From NCBI GenBank assembly GCA_036346405.1, contig CM070548.1, positions 48,713,779 to 48,777,778 on the forward strand: a stretch of 64,000 nucleotides of DNA, given 5' to 3'. Under the pieces are notes generated by a model that saw only the letters and a program-made list of their open reading frames with translations, had not been told where the DNA came from and did no database searches. Positions 24,536 through 34,770 of the stretch are shown here, piece by piece; within the stretch, counting starts at the first letter, position 1; the number at the start of each line of letters is the position of its first letter. The position numbers and the translations under genes were made by a program. Source of the DNA: Phyllostachys edulis. Its lineage: Eukaryota; Streptophyta; Magnoliopsida; Poales; Poaceae.

Positions 24536-25418
24536 AACTCATGTCTCATGGAAATTGCTCTCATTTGGCTTTCTTGAAGTATTTATGAAAATAATTTCCA
24601 AATCCTTTTTAAAATCTCTATTTTTTATGAAAACTATATTGAATGGATTTTTTATTATCTATCTCATGCATAATGATCCTAAAATTAGTTATTTGAGTGA
24701 TTGAATCAAGGATCATTTGCATTCAAGATTAACTTCTATTTCTCTGGCAAATATGGTAATACCGCGTCTTTAATGCTGGTACTACCGCGGCCGGTAATAC
24801 AGCACTTAAACGGCGGTACTACCGCTTCAGTTGGTGGTTCCAAAAATGGTTATGGCCGAAACCTTATCCCCGGTCCCTCTCTCTCTTTCGGTCATACCGC
24901 TTCCTCTTCTCCAAAAACCACCGACAGTTCCTCTCTCTCTCCTCTCGTGCTCCACTCAAAACCCTAAACTCAAATCTTTTGATTGAGTGAAGTTTTTCTG
25001 GATTTTTTGGTTGAGATCGACTCTAGCTCTCTCTTCTCATCCAATCCCTAAGGTATTTGCCTTGTTTCACTTGTCTCTCATCTACTTTTGGCATCTATCT
25101 TCCTTTTTAGGGTTTGTATCAAAATGTGCATGAATGAATCAACTTCTCTTGGGAAAATTGGTAGTAATTAGTGTTTGATGACTTTTCATGTCAATTCCAT
25201 GGATCAATTCATATCAAACACTAGTTAGAATCAAAATCAAAATATTGCCCTAAAAATTCTAGAACTGCGGTACTACCGCTCTGTGGTCGCCGATACTACT
25301 GACGTGCGGTAATACCGGATATCAACGGCGGTAGTACCGCTCCAGAAAAGAAAAGTTGATTTAATCATAGTCTTTTGCATAAATCATATTCTGATTATCT
25401 CTTCTTGTTTTAGCAATC
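24536..25418 (+). promoter_or_regulatory. Leader-like spacer with palindromes ahead of the accessory frame
   Basis: It carries two more groups of the LTR-type GGTA(N)TACC palindromes (about 24752-24830 and 25262-25345), then a CT-rich stretch with ACCCTAAAC at about 24960. A plausible intron runs from AAG|GTATTT (25053) to TGTTTTAG (25413), ending five bases before the accessory ATG. This resembles a 5' leader with an intron. No TATA box is convincing. Confidence 0.5.
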
Positions 25419-26885
25419 ATGCCAAGGACAAAAAGATCATCTCTTCGCAAAGGGGCCACTCCCGATGGAGATCCCGAAGAGCGCTATGATCCCCCAGCCC
25501 CGGGCATTGGACCTTCTCACCAGAAGAGACCCTGAAGGAAGGCAACATCAAGAAGATCTCCGAGGGATGAAAGTGACTCAGAGACCGAGTCTTTTCTTCT
25601 AGCTATGAGGAAGAGAGATCAAGGGACATCTTCTAAGAAGCAACCTGTAGAACCTGAAAATGAAGAGGATAAAGGTGATGATGACACCTCTTAGGAAGAA
25701 ACTGAAAGTGATGAGGAGATGGCTGAGGACGGAGAGCCTATAGTGGACCTCATGCAGATTCATAGTGATAACTATGCTTTACTTCGACATGTCAATCAAT
25801 ATGAGAAGCCCAATAGTTCCACAGATGCAAGGTTCCACACTAGATTTCAGTAGGAAGTCTTTGCTTAGCTCTACAGTGATCACAGACAGTTCACCGATTA
25901 TATGTATATTGACTGGGCTCATTTGAATTGTCTTGACAACTATGATGGAACCTATAGATTGTTTCATGCAATTGGTCTTCATGATCTTGTGGCATTGAGG
26001 TGTGACTACAATGAAGAGATAATCAGACAATTCTATGGTACGGTCCATGTGTTAGCAACTTTTGATCACTTAATATGGATGATTAGAACTCAAAGGTATC
26101 AAGTCACCAAGGCAGATTTTGAACGCGCTTTGAGAACATACATGGGGACACAAGAAAAACTTGATGACAGAGAAGCCCTCTGAGTCCTAGCTTGGAGTCA
26201 GTTCTATGACCAGAATGTGAACTTTGTACCTGAAAAAATTGGAGGTCTTCTTCCTTTACCAAGCATAATCAACAGGATCATCAACCATACCTTCTATCCT
26301 AAGAGTGGGAACTTTGATGCTATTCGAGGGTATGCATGGAACATAATAGACAATATCATGAATGGCAAGAAGTTTGATGCGGTTGACGTGATTATAAAGG
26401 AGATTAGCTCATCCAAGAATGACAGAGTCAAGAGGATCTACTTGGCACCATATATCATGGATTTCATATTGAGGTTGACTCAGTTTAGAGGAGGGGGGCC
26501 AGGAGTGCATAAGTCTTACAAGCCCAGGGAAGGGGCTCCAGTGACTATCATAATCCCACCTACTCCAGCAGCACAACCTCAGGCTTCAACAGCAGCTCCA
26601 GCAGATCAAGCTTCACTCTCTCAGATACTCTCAGTGGTTATGGAGATTAGAGACTCTTAGCAAAGATTGGAGCAAAATCAATAGAGATTGGAGGAGGCTC
26701 AAACAATGACTACAAATAGGATTGCAACTTTGACTGATCAGGTTCACTCTCTTGAGCAAGCTTTAGCTACTCTAGCTCATTATGGACGCCGTCGTTGCCT
26801 CAACACTCTTTCTCAAGATCCTCCTACACTAGATTTATATCTCTTTTGGTACTTGATGCCAAAGGGGGAGAAGTTTGGAAGTTAA
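25419..26885 (+). pseudogene. Sirevirus accessory (envelope-position) reading frame, 488 codons with in-frame stops
   Basis: One frame runs from ATG 25419 to TAA 26883 without a frameshift but with seven internal stops: TGA 25533 and 26181; TAG 25692, 25851, 25866, 26658 and 26682. The N-terminus is basic (MPRTKRSSLRK), then acidic. A folded-looking middle (about residues 130-360) includes YIDWAHLNCLDNYDGTYRLF- and HDLVALRCDYNEEIIRQFYG-type blocks. A Pro/Ala stretch and a heptad-like, coiled-coil-prone C-terminus (about 26690-26790) follow. No signal peptide or membrane segment is seen, so an envelope role is not supported by sequence. The middle resembles domains annotated as putative plant transposon protein (Athila ORF1-like); that assignment is tentative. 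Confidence 0.7.
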
Positions 26886-27387
26886 GAGTAAAAGATTAAG
26901 GTGGAGCTCAGCTTTGCTTTTGGGAATCTACCTATCTATTATCTATGTTTGGAACAATATGCTTTATGTCTATGATTGTAAGATCTCATTGGTTTTTCTC
27001 TAAGATTTGTTATGATGAATCTTGGTTATTGAATGCTTATGGTACCTCAAGTATCTTTTATTAATTTTCATCTATTAGTGCTTGAATGATCTTGGAGAAC
27101 CTTGTTCCACATATCCAATAAATAAAGGAAACTCTGCCGAAATTTTCATTTATCCACATGTGCATGAAAATCACTTCATAAACCTTGATGCACATATTTA
27201 GGGGGAGATTTCTCTATTTATTGATTGACTTTGAAAGCAACAAATTCTTCATCTCCTTTGAACTCAAATCAAGAATTTCTTGCTCATCAAATGTCTAAAA
27301 CAAGAATATACAACCATGTGTATATTCAAAATCTTTCATATTATTTATATTGTTTGGGTTGTCATCAATTACCAAAAAGGGGGAGAT
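26868..27387 (+). repeat. Multiple polypurine tracts before the Sirevirus 3' LTR
   Basis: GGGGGAG occurs near 26868 (AAAGGGGGAGAAG), 27201 (TTAGGGGGAGAT) and 27378 (AAAAAGGGGGAGAT). The last directly precedes the LTR and is the likely plus-strand primer. Repeated tracts are a known Sirevirus hallmark. Confidence 0.82.
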
Positions 27388-29178
27388 TGAAAGTATCTAG
27401 GCCCTTAGGTTTGTTTTTGATAATTAATGTCAACATTATTAAGGGTTAAAGGTTGAGTCCAAATGTTTTATCGATGACAAGGTTATTGGCAATGCGAATG
27501 AGATGAAAGATCAACATGAATCAAGACAAAGGTATTGTATAGCCTAAGGACCATTTTTTAGTTTTTACCAGTCTCGGTGTTTGGAGAAAAGACTGGGTTT
27601 ATAGGTCAAACACCGTACTATAAAGAGGGATTATGGCTACTAGCTTGAGAGAATATTTTTGTGCCATGATGATCAACTAGGGTTCATGCATTGTTTTGAT
27701 TTAAGCTTCTGGAAAAAATATTTTGTATATCGGTATGACTGCAAGTTGCAAGCGGTACTACCGCAGGTCGGTAGTACCGATTCCCATATGGCAGTATGTA
27801 TTTTTCAGAGAGCATGTTTTGAATGATTTTCTCGGAACCCCAATATTGGTAAGACCGCAAGTGAAAAGCGGTATTACTGTAGGTCGGGTGAACGTTTAGA
27901 CCGTTCGAATGTATGGTCCGATCGGGTGAGTTGGTCGGGTCGGACCAAGTGGTCCGGTTGGACTTGAGAGCTCAGTTCTAAGTGTTTTTTGATTCTCTCT
28001 GATAATCGGAATGACCGAATTTGAACTGCGGTACTACCTCAGGTCGGTAGTACCGATATCTATATGGCGGTACATAAATAACAGCGAGTGTGTTTTTGGG
28101 AGTTTTTGATCTCTCTTGAGAAACGGTATGACCACATGTTTTAAGAGGTACTACCAGAGTGTGGTAGTACCGATATTTCAATGGCGGTATGTGTTTTCCA
28201 GAGAAGATAGATTTCTAAGATTTCTTGAGCTTTGGAAAACGGTAATACCATTCTAGCCGAGCAGTATTACCGCACCGCGGTAGTACCGACTTTCAGTTGG
28301 CAGTAGTACCACAACTTTATCCGTAATGGCTAGTTCAGAGTATTAAATGCCACTGTTCCGACCGTTGAGCAAAAATCGGTAGTACCGGACATTCAATTGC
28401 GGTACTACCGCAAATCCTGATTTTTTCAGGAAAGATGTTGTAACAGCTAGATTTGTTGGTGAAGGGTATAGATACCCCCACCTGCCTTCTAGCAGTAACT
28501 CTTGAGATCATTAAGCATTGTGTCCTTGCATTGAAGTCTCTTGAGCCCATATACACTCTCTACTACTCATTTGCTTTAAATCTCATCTTGAGGTTGTTGA
28601 GAGCATTCAAGTGCATTGCATCATTAGTTGATCACTTTGGCACATAATTGTCTTCAAGTGAGCGCTACGATTTGTTACTCTTGGTGCTTGTTGGCACCTA
28701 GACGGCTTGAAGAAGAAGTTGTGCGGTGATCACTTCAAAGAAGTTTGTGAAGTGACCCAGCAAAGGATTGTGAAGTGGTTGCGTGCTCACCATCTCCGGA
28801 GTAGAGGAAGAGCAACGATAGTGATCGAGGATCAAGGTTTAATTCATGGAGCCGACTTGATTTTTTCAAGCTTCCTCAATGTGCACTAGTAAAGACCAGC
28901 AAGTCTTCGATACCACGGAAAAAACTTCATTGTCTCCATTGTGGTTTATTCTTGTCTTTACTCTTCTGCATTTACATTTCTAGCAATTCACTTGAGTAAA
29001 ATTGCCTAGCTAGAATTGTATCTTGTTTTGACATAAGTGCTTAATTGTCTTAAATAGCTTAGTAGTTCAATTGTTTTAGGAAGCTTTGTTAAGGCATTCT
29101 CGTTTAATATTGTTAATTAGCTGAAAAGTTTTATAACCTCCTATTCACCCCCTCTAGTTGGTTATCCTTGATCCTACA
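27388..29178 (+). repeat. Sirevirus 3' LTR
   Basis: 1791 bp, TGAAAGTATC to GATCCTACA. It is collinear with the 5' LTR but lacks about 23 bp near 27445. The TATA region reads TATAGATA near 28467, so this promoter copy is altered. Confidence 0.9.
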
Positions 29179-29183
29179 CAAGC

Positions 29184-29459
29184 CCGAAAAAAAGTGGAGG
29201 GGGCATGAATTATTCAAAGTTTGTTGCAATTTCTTCTGTCTTTTTGCTGATGATGGCTATTAGGAATAAATAGGAGCTATATGTTTGACTTGTTGCCGAT
29301 GGATGTAATTTTTTGTGTGTAATAAATTGCTCATTGTTGATAGTCGTATGTAAAATTTTATTTCGTGGGATTGTTGCATTGTAGTTATTTCAGATGATTC
29401 AAATTATGCTTCTACTCTTTGGAAGATTGTTTTATCTCACATGTATGTTGTGTCAATTG
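29184..29459. other. AT-rich DNA right of the Sirevirus
   Basis: Continuation of the interrupted DNA element; no gene recognised. Confidence 0.45.
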
Positions 29460-29775
29460 TTGTCAAATGAGATCAATTGCGTTAATTATGATAGTTGTCG
29501 TCAAATGCGATCAATTGCGATAAATTGTGTTAAATGCGGTAATTGCGGTAGTCGTCGTCAAATGCGATCAATTGCGGTATTCATCGTGAAATGCGACCAA
29601 TTGCCCTAATTCCGCTACTAGTCGTTAATTATCGTTAAATGTCATCAATTGCAGTAGTTGTCGTCAATTGTGCTGGTTGTTCATTGTTTTTAAATGTTGT
29701 TAATTCCATTTAACATCGTTAATAGTCGTCAATTGTCGTTAAATATCGTTAAATATTGTTAATTGAGTTAAACGA
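29460..29775. repeat. Degenerate minisatellite (GTCGTCAAATGCGATCAATTGCG family)
   Basis: Variants of GTCGTCAAATGCGATCAATT alternate with GTTAAATGCGGTAATT-like units for about 300 bp. Units are 10-30 bp, built from GTTAA, GTCGT and CAATT words. No coding role is seen. Confidence 0.7.
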
Positions 29776-29965
29776 CATCAAACAAGCCATTACTGTCCTC
29801 AGAGGCATTTCATATATTTTCCATCTTGGAAGCTGCAGCCAGCCTACCTAAAAGCCAGACAGCCAAACACCAAACCAGAAAAACCCAGCCGTTCGGTCCG
29901 CTGCCGGAAAGCCATGCAACACAACCGAAAGCCGCTTTTCAGAAAAGCCCAACCATTCTGAACAC

Positions 29966-30309
29966 CTCCTATCACATTTAACTGTAATCACGCGGTCAGA
30001 ATGGGGTTGGCTTGGAGCCAGGAAGAGAGCTCAATAGAGCAACACATAGCAGTACTGTGGCCGTTCAGACCTTTGCTGCTTTGCGCAGCTTTGTTTCCTT
30101 TTTCTAGAGAAGATAATCACGAGCTGGTTGTACATACTGACATACATGATACATATGTATATGGACGCGGCTACCTGCCTCTATACCGTCCCTATCACAA
30201 CCAACAGGATAGGTCCTAGTTGTGAGATCAAATGCAATCGGACGAATGGGATAGGTCCGCTAGATAGCTAACTGCCACCACGCTACGTACGTACGTGCAT
30301 ACATAAACC
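29966..30309. other. Flank with possible promoter features
   Basis: The sequence up to the ATG at 30310 contains an ACGTACGTACGTGCATACATA stretch. I see no other element or gene here. Confidence 0.35.
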
Positions 30310-30360
30310 ATGGCAGCAGCGATACTCTTCCTCAACGGCAATGCTATTGCTCGGCTCAAC
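30310..30360 (+). pseudogene. Candidate first exon split by a copia insertion
   Basis: ATG in a good context (AAACCATGGC) opens 17 codons, MAAAILFLNGNAIARLN, ending exactly at the copia insertion. After the element the frame continues from 33320 as VIDDQLGMD and stops (TAG). No family is recognised. It may be a chance frame or the start of a disrupted host gene. Confidence 0.35.
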
Positions 30361-31993
30361 TGTTGGAAATATGCCCTAGAGGCAATCATAGAGATGATTG
30401 TATTTAATTATATTCATAATCTTGGATAATATGTTATTCTGTTCCTTGAATGAATCATTGGTTATGAAGATTAACAAGTATGTGACTTGTTAGTGAAGCT
30501 CTTAACTTATATGATGTTGTTCTAAATAAATCCCTAGTCGGATGTCAATGGTCGAAACACTATTGATTCTATCAACCAGCACATTGTATTGATTGATGAC
30601 CATGTTTCACTGGTCATGGGTATAGGGATATCGAATCAATAATGTGAACACATGTTAGAGAACATGGGGTTGGATTGACCCACCTTGAGACACTATTGAG
30701 ATTGTTATGATTCTATGTGTCATTAGTTGGTCTCAAGCAATGATGATGTATAATGCTTAGACCTGAGATCAGCATGATTTTCTACATGTGTAATAACACT
30801 CTTAGGGGTTGCCAATCGATACTCGTAACTGGGTAGTTATAAAGGTAGCTTTTGGGTATGTTATGAAACATGCGGAGGAATGTGACTGGTCGGATATGGG
30901 ATTTTCCCCTCCTAACATAACAGGAGAGATGTCTCTGGGCCCCTTGTTGTGGTTGGATAAAGAAAGTGCATGGCCATGCCACTAGTGGTCGAAGTGTTCG
31001 ACCATGTGAAGTTATCCGACACTCGATCAAGAAAGTATTGAACAGTCCATGGATGACACAACATCTCACCTGGAGTTCAACCAGACATTGTGAGGCAAAG
31101 GGAGAATACACGAGTAGGTCGCTTAGTTCGAACACTTACGGACTGGTTGTATGGAGATACGAGCTGGCCGTAGACTGGTCGAACGAAATCACAGAGTGGT
31201 CGAAACCTGGTCGTAAGGAGTTACGAACTGGTCGTGACCAAATACGAACTGGTCGTATAGAGATAGGACCTGGTCGTAAGTGATGGGGACCTAGTTGTAG
31301 ATCACATTGCACTAAGGTTCGTCCGATATAATTTGTGTGTATTCGGGAATCGTTATGTCCTGCTAGGAACCACTAACAACTCGTGATCGGAAAGGGTTTC
31401 CGAGTCACAACCGATTACGCATGAACCTACAGGGTCACACACTTAACGGGTTGGAACAAACCAGTATGGATACGATTTGTCAAACGTGTTCAGATAGGAT
31501 CCGTCACGAGCACTATATAAGGAGATGCTTGAGGCTATTGGGGAAAGGAACGTAACAGATGAGACACACGAAAGTCGTGAGTTGAGTTGTTCCACCGAAA
31601 CCCTAGCCGCCATCTTCTTGAGAGCTCTGCCGTGCGACTTGGTGCTAGCACACCGGCGTATGGTTGTTCCTTCCCTAGACGTGTGGATACCGTAGAGACG
31701 CTACTGTGGTTGCTGTTGCGCTTGAGAACGATCCGCGATCTTCACAAGGAACTGCAGATGTCGCTGGAGGAGATGATCGACCACGACCACCGCACCAACG
31801 TGCTCGACGCTGGACGATCGACTACGACCACTACATCGACGCGCTCTACGTTGGACTAGGCTGCTCCAACCCTCCTTCCGCTGCTTTGCGCGTCTGGTGG
31901 TAACGATCTGTGGTCATCTACTTGCTTGGCTTCCTGATTTACGTGGTAGAAAATTTTGATTTGTTGCTATCGTAGCCTACCCATGACCCAACA
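30361..31993 (+). repeat. 5' LTR of the non-autonomous copia element
   Basis: 1633 bp, TGTTGG...CCAACA. A TATATAAG box is near 31514, followed by a leader-like segment. Dispersed ACTGGTCGTA/CGTAGGAGT words give a patchy repeat near 31130-31280. Confidence 0.8.
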
Positions 31994-31994
31994 G

Positions 31995-32007
31995 TGGTAT
32001 CAGAGCC
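31995..32007 (+). other. Primer-binding site of the copia element
   Basis: TGGTATCAGAGCC one base after the LTR end ACCCAACA. Confidence 0.85.
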
Positions 32008-33524
32008 ATCTTGCGTGGTATTTGATCTAGATCGGTCGCATATAGTTGATATGTGGTTGTAGTAGATTGGATCTATTACTAGTCAGGTCTCGTAACCTAG
32101 ATTGATTCATAGAGATGGAACGATCTAGGCCCTGGTCGATAAGATTGATCGGTTTTTTGATGGTAGTAGATGGGTTTACGAGGAGGTATGAGCTAAAAGG
32201 ACCAGATGGTTCATTGCGCTTGTTCACGACCACTCTGCATATCACTCCTACCGGTCGGAATTCCGCCATCGGAGTATGCCGCAGTGTGTGGTCGTATCAA
32301 GGCATTGATCGGATTGGTTCAGAATAGGGTTAATATGATTAATCCGATGATTTCCAAGGCTCGGTTACGTGCTAGCGGGACCGCCGTGCTGGGTATTCGT
32401 ATCGCGTGCTATAGATCGTATGTGTTCATGTCGCTCGATAGAATTGGATTCTATGCATATTTTTTTTTGCAGGGATTGATGTGAATAGTATGACCCGTGA
32501 TGTATGTGTGTAGTTTTCATGGCCTGCGTGTCATGCTTATTGCAGCCCAAGGCTGTCTATATTTGTATAACGGTCTGCGTGTCGACTTGTGATGCTTCTT
32601 TACTCCTTGTGATTTATTACTAGTGCTATTAGGAGTAATGGCTTAGTGGGAGTACTTGAAGGAGTTGACCACTTGGAGACATGGCGAACGGGATGCATGG
32701 CGATGGAGATCATCATGTGGAAGGGTCATACTATATCACAATGCAATTTGATTGTCTGTGAATGCCCTTATATTCCTGTTCATTTATTTCTATGCATGTT
32801 ATATAATTGCTTTAAGTGCTTTTAACATGGTAGAAGTAAAATTCCCTCACGTAATATTAAGTTAAATGATGCCCTCCCAATTGGCTGCACCATCCAAAGT
32901 CATGTATTTTAATGGTAGGTCTTGCTAAAACAGAGTGCCATTAATATTAATTGACTAGATGGGTTTGTGTCGGACACTTACACGCAGAGTGCCATTGGTT
33001 TAACTTGACAAGGTCATCATAACGGTTATGGACCTTGGGGCATAGGGTTGGGTGTCGAAACATAGAGATGCTGCCCAACAACAAGAGTCATATAGAGATA
33101 TGATTAGCAAAGGGTTGCTTACCAAATTCACTAATCTTCTAGCAGTGATGCCAAAGCTCACTAGTAGATTAAAATGATTATGGATCTTGAATCACTAAAT
33201 GTCATAAGAGGGATATGGTGTTTAGTGGGAGTATCTTTATTAAATTGTTTAATAGAAGTTACTTGAACATATGTCTTAGATTTGTTGCTATCGTAGCCTA
33301 CCCATGACCCAACACCAACGTCATCGACGACCAACTGGGCATGGACTAGGCTTCCGTCGACCGTCGTTTTGATTTTTTTAAACTTCATTGATACTTGTCT
33401 ATTCTTTTTGTGAAACTTGCTGAAGCCTGTGAAACCTTTCTGAAACTTGTTGAACTTCTCGAAACTTGTTCATCCCAAGTCACATGAAGTGGTGTGACAA
33501 CCTTGTGGCTAGCTGGTGGAGATG

Positions 33525-34770
33525 CAGTTTTATTAAGTTTCATGAAGTTTCATCCCAAGTCTCATGGAGTTTCATCAAGTCTCATGGAGTATCATCGTGT
33601 TTCATCAAGTTTCATATAGTTTCATCCCAAAGTATCATTGTTTCATCCCAAGTTTCTTAGAGTTTCATCGTGTTTCATCCTAAATTTCATGGAGTTTCAT
33701 CGTGTTTCATAAAGTGTCATGGAGTGTCACCGTGTTTCATCAAGTTTCACTCAGATTCATGCTAATTTTTGAAGTGTTTCATGAAGTTTCATCCCAAGTC
33801 TCATCGAGTTTCATCAAGTTTCATATAGTTTCATCCCAAAGTACAATTGTTTCATCCCAAGTCTCATGGAGTTTCATCGTGTTTCATCAAGTCTCATGGA
33901 GTATCATCGTGTTTCATCAAGTCTCATCAAGTTTCATTGTGTTTCATCAAGTTTTATATAGTTTTATCCCAAAGTACCATTGTTTTATCCCAAGTCTCAT
34001 GGAGTTTCATCGTCTTTCATCAAGTCTCATCGAGTTTCATCAAGTTTCATATGTTTTCATATGAGGCAAGTATCATGAAGTTTTATAAATTTTTTCATCA
34101 GTAACATCGCATTTCATCAAGTTTCAACTAATACACATGTATTTTTCATATGAGTTTCATGAAGTTTCATCCCAAGTCTCAGAGAGTTTCATCGTGTTTC
34201 ATCCCAAGTCTCAAGGAGTTTCGTTGTGTTTCATCAAGTCTTATGGAGTTTCATCACAAAATACCATTGTTTCATCCCAAGTCTCATGGAGTTTCATCAT
34301 GTTTCATCAAGTCTTATGGAGTTTCATCGTGTTTCATCATGTTTCACTTAGATTCATGCTAATTTTTTTTAAGTGTTTCATGATTTTTCAATATTGATAT
34401 TGTCGTGTTTCAAGGAGTTTTCATTGTGTTTCATCAAGTCTCATGGAGTATTTCATCAAGTTTCATTTGTTTCATCCCAAAGTACCATTGTTTCATCCCA
34501 AGTCTTATGGAGTTTTCATCGTGTTTCATCAAGTCCTATGAAGTATCATCGTGTTTCATCAAGTTTCATATAGTTTTATCCCAAAATACCATTGTTTCAT
34601 CCCAAGTTTCTTGAAGTTTCATTGTATTTCATCTCAAGTTTCATAGAGTTTCAGCGTGTTTCATCAAGTTTTATTCAGATTCATGCTAATTTTTGAAGTG
34701 TTTTATAAAGTTCCATCCCAAGTCTCATGAAGTATCATCGTGTTCCATCAAGTTTCATATAGTTTCATAT
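33525..34770 (+). repeat. 1.2-kb tandem array with 10-bp period (AGTTTCATCN)
   Basis: Units such as AGTTTCATCG, TGTTTCATCA, AGTCTCATGG and AGTATCATCG follow head to tail, mostly exactly 10 bp. Landmarks CCCAAAGTACCATTG and GATTCATGCTAATTTTTGAA recur at irregular intervals, giving a higher-order pattern. Less regular GAAACTTGTTGAAC-type units lie just upstream (33420-33480). Open frames occur in all three forward frames because the unit rarely makes a stop. Confidence 0.9.

Larger units (their letters stand above)
17518..29178 (+). mobile_element. Sirevirus-type Ty1/copia retrotransposon, complete but decayed
   Basis: A perfect 5-bp duplication, CAAGC (17513-17517 and 29179-29183), flanks two 1.8-kb LTRs. 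The order gag, protease, integrase, RT, RNase H is that of Ty1/copia. Sirevirus traits are the long LTRs, an extra reading frame between RNase H and the 3' LTR, repeated GGGGGAG polypurine tracts upstream of the 3' LTR, and palindrome-rich LTRs. The two LTRs differ by several indels and many substitutions, so the insertion is not recent. It lies inside the DNA element 15672-29965. Confidence 0.93.
15672..29965. mobile_element. Probable non-autonomous DNA transposon split by the Sirevirus
   Basis: The left edge GGCCCTGTTTGAAACTGCGG and the reverse complement of the sequence ending near 29965 (GTGTTCAGAATGGTTGGGC) look like related inverted ends. Both continue into AAAAGC(C/G)-rich stretches. 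I found no convincing target duplication, and no transposase. Between the ends lie a CT-rich block, AT-rich DNA, the 11.7-kb copia insertion and a degenerate minisatellite. PIF/Harbinger or hAT origin cannot be decided from this sequence. Confidence 0.35.
30361..33314 (+). mobile_element. Internally deleted non-autonomous copia element (BARE/RIRE1-like LTR)
   Basis: The LTR starts TGTTGGAAATATGCCCTAG, a start I recognise from the BARE/Angela/RIRE1 group, and ends ACCCAACA (31993). A PBS follows at 31995. The same terminal 36 bp (ATTTGTTGCTATCGTAGCCT through ACCCAACA) recurs at 33279-33314, so only the tail of the 3' LTR remains. The flanking 5-mers TCAAC (30356-30360) and CCAAC (33315-33319) match at 4/5. 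The 1.3-kb interior has no gag or pol. Confidence 0.75.

Noticed and set aside
33466..34614. Repeat protein of SFIVFHQVS-type units
   Set aside because: The 10-bp repeat is open in several frames at once and no frame is continuous over the array; no start or regulatory context.
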